Shown here: piece after piece, positions 6,614-12,184 of the stretch
Layout: every line of letters begins with the position of its first letter
Position numbering within the stretch: the first letter of the stretch is position 1
From: Sphingopyxis sp.
GTDB lineage: Bacteria; Pseudomonadota; Alphaproteobacteria; Sphingomonadales; Sphingomonadaceae
NCBI GenBank assembly: GCA_026125835.1
Contig: JAHCKJ010000037.1
Span: 1-12,184, forward strand
Length of the DNA: 12,184 bases
Direction of reading: 5' to 3'
The notes under the pieces: model-generated
The model's database searches: none
What the model was told of the DNA's origin: nothing
Seen by the model: only the letters and a program-made list of their open reading frames with translations
Program-made: the position numbers and the translations under genes

Positions 6614-6883
6614 TTAGGGTCAGGACCCATTAATTCCGCGCGCGAGGTTTGAGGCGATTTTGCCCGGGGCGAGGAGAAAAGGCGCAGGAATATGGTTATA
6701 TTTCCAGACTTTTCGACGCTGCCATGGGCAAAATCGGTCAAATCCCGCAGGGACGCCGAAATGGCTTCGATCTCGAACCTTCGCGGCCTTGCGGGTAGCG
6801 ATGCTACCCGCTGCATCCGCAAAAGCCCGATATCTTCGCCATTTCGACGCCTCGAACGTGGAATTAATGCGTCCTGACCCTAA
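6614..6883. mobile_element. 270-bp MITE-like element with 24-bp terminal inverted repeats
   Basis: The left end at 6614-6637 (TTAGGGTCAGGAC..., ending CATTAATTCC) and the right end at 6860-6883 are inverted repeats matching at 23 of 24 bases. The mismatch is C at 6627 against G in the right-end complement. The interior has no convincing gene but contains a perfect hairpin (GCGGGTAGC, GAT, GCTACCCGC at 6791-6811). TA flanks GGGTC at both ends, which could be a TA target duplication as used by IS630/Tc1-type elements. Because TA is self-complementary, it may equally belong to the repeat. No transposase is present, so the element would be non-autonomous. It fills most of the 493-bp non-coding gap between 6520 and 7012. 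Confidence 0.65.
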
Positions 6884-6886
6884 ATC

Positions 6887-6906
6887 CCCTCCCCTTCAGG
6901 GGAGGG
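6887..6906. repeat. Short GC-rich hairpin repeat next to the MITE-like element
   Basis: CCCTCCCC (6887-6894), TTCA, GGGGAGGG (6899-6906) is a perfect 8-bp stem starting 3 bp beyond the MITE-like end. It resembles the abundant short palindromes found between genes in alphaproteobacteria. There is no T-tract, so it is not a standard terminator. The bases from there to 7012 hold only the ynfA leader, with a -10-like TACAAT at 6968-6973 and no clear -35. Confidence 0.45.
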
Positions 6907-7012
6907 CGTGGAACTGGTCCGACGAACGCGCCCCACCCCGAAGCCGACGGGCGTCCGCGCCCTCCGCTACAATCCTCTTCCCTTTCGACAGGCGACTTGC
7001 CACGGTCGACCC

Positions 7013-7336
7013 ATGACTGCCTTCGCCTATATCGCCGCCGCACTCGCCGAAATCGCGGGTTGCTTCGCCTTCTGGGCATGGCTGCGGCTCGACAAGCCAA
7101 TGTGGTGGCTGATTCCCGGCATCGCGTCGCTGGCGCTGTTCGCTTATCTGCTCACGCTGGTCGATGCCGAGCATGCGGGGCGCACTTACGCTGCCTATGG
7201 CGGGGTTTACATTGTCGCCGCGCTGCTATGGCTATGGGCAGTCGAAGGCGCCAAGCCCGACCGCTGGGACCTGATCGGCGCCGCGGTGTGCCTGGGCGGC
7301 GCGGCGATCATATTGTTCGGACCGCGAGGCGGTTGA
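7013..7336 (+). CDS. ynfA: YnfA/UPF0060 family small integral membrane protein
   Basis: The 107 residues form four predicted membrane helices: FAYIAAALAEIAGCFAFWAW, WWLIPGIASLALFAYLLTLV, AAYGGVYIVAALLWLWAV and DLIGAAVCLGGAAIILFG. Both the length and the sequence, including the AEIAGCFAFW glutamate in helix 1, the GRTYAAYGGVYI stretch and the C-terminal DLIGAAVCLGGAAIILF, match UPF0060/YnfA. This family is related to small multidrug resistance (SMR) transporters, and some enterobacterial members export dyes and antimicrobial compounds. The ATG at 7013 was chosen from family length; no good Shine-Dalgarno precedes it. The gene stands alone between repeats and converges on the tesA-like gene. 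The transport substrate here is unknown. Confidence 0.9.
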   Translation: MTAFAYIAAALAEIAGCFAFWAWLRLDKPMWWLIPGIASLALFAYLLTLVDAEHAGRTYAAYGGVYIVAALLWLWAVEGAKPDRWDLIGAAVCLGGAAIILFGPRGG

Positions 7337-7344
7337 GACAGCTC

Positions 7345-7448
7345 AATTTTTTCCGTTTGTGCTGAGCTTGTCGAAGCACCGTCCTTCCTTCGACGAATCT
7401 GAAAAAAGAACGGCCCTTCGACAAGCTCAGGGCGAACGGGAAAAAATT
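7345..7448. repeat. 104-bp long inverted repeat between convergent genes
   Basis: Arms of 38-39 bp (7345-7382 and 7410-7448) are complementary apart from a few mismatches and one indel, and surround a 27-base centre. The best-conserved core is TGAGCTTGTCGAAG (7363-7376) against CTTCGACAAGCTCA (7416-7429). The outer ends are AATTTTTTCC and GGAAAAAATT. The element fills the gap between the ynfA stop (7336) and the tesA stop (7458). As RNA from either strand it would fold into a long hairpin. On both strands the base run following the hairpin is A, not U, so it is not a canonical terminator. The core is, from memory, a very common intergenic repeat in sphingomonads. Confidence 0.65.
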
Positions 7449-7457
7449 GATTATTAG

Positions 7458-8177
7458 CTACCCCGCGTCGGGCAGCGCCTGCTCCACCAGCGGTGCCAGC
7501 GCCTCGGCCATCACGGTCACCCCCTTGGCGTTGGGATGCAGATTGTCGGCCAGCATCAGCGCCTTGTCGGTCACCACATTGTCGAGAATGAAAGGATAGA
7601 AGCTGACGCCATATTTCCCCGCAAGCTCGGGAAAGATCGGGTTGAATTTCCCGGCATAATCGCCGCCGAGGTTCGGAGCGGCGACCATGCCCGTGAGCAG
7701 CACCGGAATGTCGCGCTTCTTGAGCTCGGCGAGCATCGCATCGAGGTTGGCGCGCGTTTCGTCGGGACCGATGCCGCGCAGCATATCGTTGCCGCCCAGC
7801 CCGAGCAGCACCAGCGCGGGTTTCACTTTGGCGTTGTCCAGAACATAGGACAGCCGCTGGCGTCCCGCGGCGGTCGTGTCGCCCGACACCCCGGCATTCT
7901 GCACCCGCGCCGTCACCCCGTCGGCAAGCAACGCGGCCTGGAGCTGCGGTGCCAAACCTTGCTGTGGGCCAAGCTGGTATCCGGCATAAAGGCTGTCGCC
8001 GAAGGCGATCACCAGCGGCGCGTCGGCGGGGATTGCCGGAGAATTTGTCACCGCGGCCTTGTCGCTGGTCGAAGCGGCAGGGGTCTCCGCCGATCCGCAG
8101 GCGGCAAGCGGTTGGCAAAGCGCCAGCGCCGCACCATATAGCGGCAAAGAGCGCCATCCGGCCGTTCGCTTTTCCAA
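7458..8177 (-). CDS. tesA: TesA-like arylesterase / SGNH-GDSL lipase-esterase, predicted lipoprotein
   Basis: This SGNH-fold hydrolase is similar to E. coli TesA (acyl-CoA thioesterase I/protease I/lysophospholipase L1). Block I is IAFGDSLYAGYQL with nucleophile S62, block III is GLGGND with N130, and block V is DNLHPNAKG with D211 and H214. The start was set at a TTG (8177) because AGGAGA lies 6 nt upstream, and from there a short basic N-terminus, a hydrophobic run and a lipobox LAAC (24-27) appear. That predicts a lipid-anchored periplasmic protein of 239 residues, whereas E. coli TesA is a soluble periplasmic enzyme. An upstream ATG at 8237 would overlap the divergent ABC gene and bury the signal. 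The gene is divergent from the ATPase and permease genes, as in E. coli tesA-ybbA-ybbP. The natural substrate is unknown. Confidence 0.9.
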   Translation of the reverse strand: MEKRTAGWRSLPLYGAALALCQPLAACGSAETPAASTSDKAAVTNSPAIPADAPLVIAFGDSLYAGYQLGPQQGLAPQLQAALLADGVTARVQNAGVSGDTTAAGRQRLSYVLDNAKVKPALVLLGLGGNDMLRGIGPDETRANLDAMLAELKKRDIPVLLTGMVAAPNLGGDYAGKFNPIFPELAGKYGVSFYPFILDNVVTDKALMLADNLHPNAKGVTVMAEALAPLVEQALPDAG

Positions 8178-8189
8178 AGGGTTCTCTCC

Positions 8190-8891
8190 TTGCCCGACAC
8201 ACACCGACAATCGCCCGCAATGGCGATCGCCGCCCATAATGTGACGCTCACGCTCGGCAGCGACAAGACCCCCGTCGAAATTTTACGCGGCGTCGATCTG
8301 GAGGTTCCCGCCGGTTCGTCGGTTGCGCTGCTCGGCCCTTCCGGGTCGGGCAAAAGCTCGTTGATGGCGGTGCTCGCCGGGCTGGAACGCGCCAATGGCG
8401 GCAACATCCGCGTCGCCGGGCTCGACTTTACCACGATGGACGAAGATGAACTCGCGCGCGCCCGGCGCGGGCGGATCGGCATCGTGCTGCAGGCGTTCCA
8501 CCTGCTGCCAACGATGACCGCGCTGGAAAATGTCGCGGTGCCGCTCGAACTGGCCGGGATCACCGATCCGTTCGGGCGCGCGGCGGCCGAACTCGAGGCC
8601 GTCGGGCTAGGGCACCGGCTGACCCATTATCCGGCGCAGCTGTCGGGCGGCGAGCAGCAGCGCGTCGCGATTGCGCGCGCGATGGCGAGCGAGCCCGCGA
8701 TCATCTTCGCCGACGAGCCGACGGGCAACCTCGACACCGCGACCGGCCACGCGATCATCGAACTGATCTTTGCCCGCCGCGCCGCGCTCGGCGCGACCCT
8801 GCTCATCATCACGCACGATCCCGAACTGGCCGAACATTGCGACCGCGTCGTCGTGATGCACGACGGCCGGATCGAGGAACGGGTCGCCTAG
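8190..8891 (+). CDS. ybbA: ABC transporter ATP-binding protein, YbbA-like (MacB/LolD group)
   Basis: A complete ABC ATPase. Numbered from the TTG at 8190, Walker A is GPSGSGKSS (49-57), the Q-loop glutamine is about Q101, the signature is LSGGEQQ (151-157), Walker B is IIFADEP (171-177) followed by the D-loop, and the switch histidine is H209 in ITHD. It belongs to the LolD/MacB/FtsE-like group whose partners work by mechanotransmission rather than classic transport. The start is uncertain. TTG at 8190 has AGGG about 8 nt upstream (233 residues). ATG at 8220 has no ribosome site (223 residues). With the TTG only 12 bp separate it from the divergent tesA start. The stop TAG abuts the permease ATG with no gap, which indicates translational coupling. 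Confidence 0.93.
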   Translation: MPDTHRQSPAMAIAAHNVTLTLGSDKTPVEILRGVDLEVPAGSSVALLGPSGSGKSSLMAVLAGLERANGGNIRVAGLDFTTMDEDELARARRGRIGIVLQAFHLLPTMTALENVAVPLELAGITDPFGRAAAELEAVGLGHRLTHYPAQLSGGEQQRVAIARAMASEPAIIFADEPTGNLDTATGHAIIELIFARRAALGATLLIITHDPELAEHCDRVVVMHDGRIEERVA

Positions 8892-11393
8892 ATGCTACCC
8901 CTTGCCTCGCTCTGGCGGATCGCGCGCCGCGACCTCGCCACCCGCATCCGCGGGCTGCGCCTGCTTGCTGTCTGCCTGTTCCTGGGCGTTGCGACGCTCG
9001 CCGCGATCGGCAGCCTGACGCGCGGGATCACCAGCGAGCTAGAGGTGCGCGGGCAGACCATTTTGGGCGGCGATATCGAATTCGGGATTCCGCAGCGCGA
9101 AGCCACCGCCGAAGAAATGGCGGCGTTTCGCCGGGCGGGCGAAACATCGTCCACGGTGCGGATGCGCGCGATGGCCAACGCGCCCGGGGGCGACGCGCTG
9201 TTGTCCGAACTCAAGGCGGTCGACACTGCCTATCCGCTTTACGGAACGATGCGGCTGGAAAGCGGCGCCCGCCGGGGTCCGCCGCCGCAGGGTGCAATCT
9301 GGGTCGGCAAGGATCTGGCATCGCGGCTCGACCTCGATGTCGGCGAACGGGTGAAATTCGGTGATCGGTCATTCCTGATCGACGGCATCATCGCCGACGA
9401 GCCCGACCGGCTGGGCGAAGGGTTTACGCTTGGCCCGGTTGCGATCATCGGTCTGGCCGACCTGCCCGCCACCCGGCTGATCCAGCCGGGCAGCCTGTTC
9501 GAGAGCAAATATCGCGTCCGGCTGCCCCCCGGCGCCAATCCCGAAGCCGTCGGCAAGGCGTTGACCGCGGAATTTCCGGGCGCCGGCTGGGACATCACCG
9601 ACAGCAGCAACGGCGCCCCCGGCACCCGCCGCTTCATCGAACGCATGGGCCAGTTCCTCTCGCTCGTCGGGCTCGCCGCGCTGGTGATCGCCGGGATCGG
9701 CGTCGGCAATGGCGTCGCCAGCTATCTGGCGGGCAAGCGACCGGGGCTCGCGACGCTGAAAGTATTGGGCGCCGACAGCGGCACGGTTGCGCGCATCTAC
9801 GGCCTGCAGATTCTCGCCGTGGCTGCGGTATCGATCTTGGCCGGGCTGGTCGTCGGCGCGCTGGCGCCGGCGCTGATCGGCGCGATCGCCGGCGATGTGC
9901 TGCCGGTGAAACCGGGCGTCGCCATCTATCCGCTGCCGCTGGCGGTCAGCGCGGCCTATGGCCTGCTGATCGCCGTCGCCTTTGCATTGCCGCCGCTGGC
10001 TGCGACGCGCAGCGTCCCCGCCGCCGGGCTGTACCGCGCGACGGTCAGCGGCACGGCGCGCATCGACCGCCGCACCCTGTTCGCGGTCGCGGCGGCACTG
10101 GCTGCGATCATCGCGCTCGCCGTCGGCACCGCGCGCGAGCCGCTGTTCGCCCTCGGCTTCGTCGGAGCCGCGATCGGGCTGCTGATCATTCTGGTCGCGC
10201 TCGGCTGGCTGGTGCGCACCACCGCCAGCCGCCTGCCCCGCCCGCGCCGGCCGCTGCTCCGCCTGGCGCTCGCCAATCTCCACCGGCCCGGCGCCGCGAC
10301 CGGCGCGCTGGTGGTTGCGCTCGGGCTGGGTTTGACCCTGTTCGTCACGCTCGCCGCGATCCAGACCAGCATCACCAACGAGATTTCGCGCACCGTGCCG
10401 CAACGCGCGCCAAGCTTTTTCGTCCTCGACGTGCCGCGCGAGGGCGCCGCGCAGTTCCGGTCGATGGTGACCACGGCCGCCCCCGACGCACAGATCAACA
10501 TGATCCCCGCGCTGCGCGGCAGCGTCACCGAATTTCGCGGCCAGCGCGTCGACGAACTCGCCGAATTGCCCGAAGGTGCGTGGGTGCTGCGCGGCGACCG
10601 CGGCCTGACCTACAGCCCTGTCCTGCCGAACGGCAGCGAGCTCGTCGGCGGCAGCTGGTGGCGCGCGGACTATGCGGGTCCGCCGCTCGTCAGCGTCGAG
10701 CAGGACGTGGCAAAGTCGCTCGGGCTCAAGATCGGCGATACGCTGTCGGTCAATGTGCTGGGGGTCGAAGTACAGGCAAAAGTCGCATCCTTCCGCACCG
10801 TCAACTGGGACAATTTCGGGCTCAACTATGTGCTGGTCTTTTCGCCCGGCACCTTCGACGCCGCGCCGCACAATATGGTCGCGACCGTGGCGGTCGATGA
10901 CAAGGCCGAAACCGAACTGGCGCGCAGCATCCCGCGCACCTTTCCCTCGGCATCGCTGATCGCGGTCCGGGACGTCGTGAGCCAGGTGACATTGCTGCTC
11001 ACCCAGATGAGCCAGGCGATCGCCGCTGCGGCCAGCATCGCGATTCTGGCCGGGATCGCGGTGCTGATCGGCGCGATCGCCGCCAGCCGCGAACGGCGCG
11101 TCTATGATAGCGTGATCCTGAAACTGCTCGGCGCAACGCGGCGGCAGATCCTGGGCGCGCAGGCGATGGAATATGCGGTGCTGGCGGCGGTGCTGGCGGT
11201 GCTGGCGCTCGGCCTCGGCCTGATCGCGGCCCGCTATGTCGTCGTCAGCCTGTTCGACTTCACCTTTGCCCCCGACCCGCTGCTCGTCGGCGCGACGCTG
11301 GTCGGCGGCGCCGGCCTGTCGTTTCTGATCGGCATCGCGGGAAGCTGGCCGCTGTTGTCGGCAAAACCGGCGCAGGCGCTGCGGAGTCTTTAG
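8892..11393 (+). CDS. ybbP: ABC transporter permease, YbbP-like, two FtsX domains
   Basis: The 833-residue membrane protein has the architecture of YbbP (E. coli about 800 residues). There is one N-terminal helix (about 22-42), a large periplasmic region (about 45-250), a first FtsX core (helices about 255-280, 303-335 and 345-370), then further helices (about 395-412, 418-442 and 470-492), a second periplasmic region (about 495-705) and a second FtsX core (about 710-735, 760-785 and 796-816). Cytoplasmic coupling stretches KVLGADSGTVARIYGLQ and KLLGATRRQILGAQ are repeated in the two halves, as expected of a fused pair. It begins at the base after the ATPase stop and must be its partner. With TesA next door it may act on lipids or envelope substrates; this is inferred from conserved linkage, not shown. 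Confidence 0.92.
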   Translation: MLPLASLWRIARRDLATRIRGLRLLAVCLFLGVATLAAIGSLTRGITSELEVRGQTILGGDIEFGIPQREATAEEMAAFRRAGETSSTVRMRAMANAPGGDALLSELKAVDTAYPLYGTMRLESGARRGPPPQGAIWVGKDLASRLDLDVGERVKFGDRSFLIDGIIADEPDRLGEGFTLGPVAIIGLADLPATRLIQPGSLFESKYRVRLPPGANPEAVGKALTAEFPGAGWDITDSSNGAPGTRRFIERMGQFLSLVGLAALVIAGIGVGNGVASYLAGKRPGLATLKVLGADSGTVARIYGLQILAVAAVSILAGLVVGALAPALIGAIAGDVLPVKPGVAIYPLPLAVSAAYGLLIAVAFALPPLAATRSVPAAGLYRATVSGTARIDRRTLFAVAAALAAIIALAVGTAREPLFALGFVGAAIGLLIILVALGWLVRTTASRLPRPRRPLLRLALANLHRPGAATGALVVALGLGLTLFVTLAAIQTSITNEISRTVPQRAPSFFVLDVPREGAAQFRSMVTTAAPDAQINMIPALRGSVTEFRGQRVDELAELPEGAWVLRGDRGLTYSPVLPNGSELVGGSWWRADYAGPPLVSVEQDVAKSLGLKIGDTLSVNVLGVEVQAKVASFRTVNWDNFGLNYVLVFSPGTFDAAPHNMVATVAVDDKAETELARSIPRTFPSASLIAVRDVVSQVTLLLTQMSQAIAAAASIAILAGIAVLIGAIAASRERRVYDSVILKLLGATRRQILGAQAMEYAVLAAVLAVLALGLGLIAARYVVVSLFDFTFAPDPLLVGATLVGGAGLSFLIGIAGSWPLLSAKPAQALRSL

Positions 11394-12151
11394 TTCAACA
11401 GCCGCACCACCGCCGATACCGCGGCGACGCCCAGCACGACCGCAACCATTGCCTGCCACACATGCTGCGCGACGCGGCCAAAGTGGCGCCCGCCGACATA
11501 GTTGCCGATCCACATCGGCGCGAAGAGCAGCAGCGACAGGATCAGCAACCGCAAAGTGGCGATCCCGACCCAGAACGCCGCCAGTGTCCCCGCGATCGCG
11601 GTCATGAAAAAGATCAGCAACATCGACGCGCGCGCCACGTTCGGCGCGACGTTGCGACGCAGATAGAAGGGGACGACGGGCGGGCCGGGCATCGCCGCGA
11701 AACCGGTCAGGATGCCCGACGCAATCCCCGTGCCCGCCACCGCCATCCGGCCGGGCCGGTGCCCCTCCGCCTGTTTGGGCAGCAGCACCGCGACAAAGGC
11801 CGCGACCGCAGCCAGGGTGATCAGCAGCCGCGCCATGTCGGCTGGGGTATGGTCGAGCGCGACCATGCCGAGCGGCGTCAGCGCCATCGCCAGCAGCCCG
11901 ATCGGCCATGCCGTTTCGCGGTCGGCGTCGGCGACGATGACACCAATACCCACCGGCCCGATCAGCAGTTGCAACAGGATCGCGAGCACGACCGCCTCGC
12001 CCGGCGGCATGATCAGCCCCAACAGCGGCACCAGGATGATCGCCATGCCAAAGCCGGTGAGCCCGCGGACATAGGCAGCGCCAAAGGTCATTGCAGCGGC
12101 GCCGGCGAGCGTCAGCGGCGCGAAGCCGACAAGTTGCGACAATCCATTCAC
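11390..12151 (-). CDS. TauE/SafE family sulfite-exporter-like membrane protein
   Basis: The 253-residue protein is very hydrophobic, with about eight predicted membrane segments in two repeats. The family-type motif FGAAYVRGLTGFGMAIILVPLL is in the first half. A matching GIASGILTGFAAMPGPPVVPFYL stretch is in the second half, with the G-F-proline signature typical of TauE/SafE transporters of sulfite, sulfoacetate or related organosulfonates. The start is a GTG at 12151 with no good ribosome site. The frame stays open to the right edge, so an upstream start outside the window is possible, although the length already fits the family. The TAA stop overlaps the permease TAG by 4 nt (TTAG at 11390-11393), so the genes converge without room for a terminator. 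No sulfur-metabolism neighbour is visible to suggest a substrate. Confidence 0.85.
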   Translation of the reverse strand: MNGLSQLVGFAPLTLAGAAAMTFGAAYVRGLTGFGMAIILVPLLGLIMPPGEAVVLAILLQLLIGPVGIGVIVADADRETAWPIGLLAMALTPLGMVALDHTPADMARLLITLAAVAAFVAVLLPKQAEGHRPGRMAVAGTGIASGILTGFAAMPGPPVVPFYLRRNVAPNVARASMLLIFFMTAIAGTLAAFWVGIATLRLLILSLLLFAPMWIGNYVGGRHFGRVAQHVWQAMVAVVLGVAAVSAVVRLLN

Positions 12152-12184
12152 CGTGCGGCCGATACCGCAGCGGGGCGGTCCCGC

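Noticed and set aside
5911..6822. 303-codon minus-strand frame over the outer membrane protein gene and the MITE-like element
   Set aside because: It crosses a terminator and a repeat and opposes a clear signal-peptide protein. No family features are seen.
6660..7016. Possible small gene inside and beyond the MITE-like element
   Set aside because: It starts in the repeat and runs through its right end. Such frames are repeat-derived, with no plausible ribosome site or domain.
7345..7448. Canonical bidirectional intrinsic terminator
   Set aside because: The hairpin is long, but the base run after it is A on both strands, not U, so the classical signal is absent.
9369..11909. 846-codon open frame on the minus strand opposite the permease
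   Set aside because: Its translation is Arg/Asp/Gly/Gln-rich with no domain. It is the GC-codon shadow of a strongly supported permease with correct FtsX features.
1..12184. CRISPR array, tRNA or rRNA genes, prophage or defence cluster
   Set aside because: No regularly spaced direct repeats, no tRNA-like TTCGA arm with acceptor pairing, no integrase, and no phage or nuclease motifs were seen.

Overview
The window looks like an ordinary stretch of chromosome from a GC-rich alphaproteobacterium, most likely a sphingomonad (Sphingopyxis/Sphingomonas type). The evidence is the strong G/C bias at third codon positions, a UrcA-family protein, an RlmN with an acidic insert, a dnaN that is not next to dnaA, and several short intergenic inverted repeats of the kind scattered through sphingomonad genomes. 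The genus is inferred from memory of protein and repeat style, not from a search.

Layout, left to right. A 5'-truncated PQQ-type sugar (sorbosone) dehydrogenase (+) faces dnaN (-) across a 91-bp palindromic repeat. dnaN is divergent from a small secreted protein with IalB-like features (+). That gene converges, with a 4-bp gap, on a LysR-family regulator (-) that is split by a frameshift. A good palindrome lies upstream of the regulator, and beyond it is a divergent UrcA-family exported protein (+). The UrcA reading frame runs 116 nt into rlmN (+), and a promoter that would give a near-leaderless rlmN transcript lies inside the UrcA frame. An AT-rich leader with an operator-like dyad precedes a small outer-membrane beta-barrel protein (+), which ends at a textbook intrinsic terminator.

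Next comes 0.4 kb of non-coding DNA holding a 270-bp MITE-like element and a GC hairpin, then a YnfA/UPF0060 membrane protein (+). A 104-bp inverted-repeat element separates ynfA from a convergent tesA-like lipoprotein esterase (-). tesA is divergent from an ABC ATPase/permease pair (+) in the same arrangement as E. coli tesA-ybbA-ybbP. The permease overlaps by 4 nt, tail to tail, with a TauE/SafE-type transporter (-) that reaches nearly to the right edge.

Functionally the window mixes housekeeping genes (DNA replication clamp, rRNA/tRNA methylation) with envelope functions (secreted proteins, outer membrane protein, TesA-YbbAP, exporters). I see no prophage, CRISPR array, RNA gene or defence cluster, and no convincing new multi-gene system. 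The points most worth a second look are the broken LysR gene, the UrcA/rlmN overlap, the MITE-like element, the two other palindromic repeats, and the operator-like dyads.
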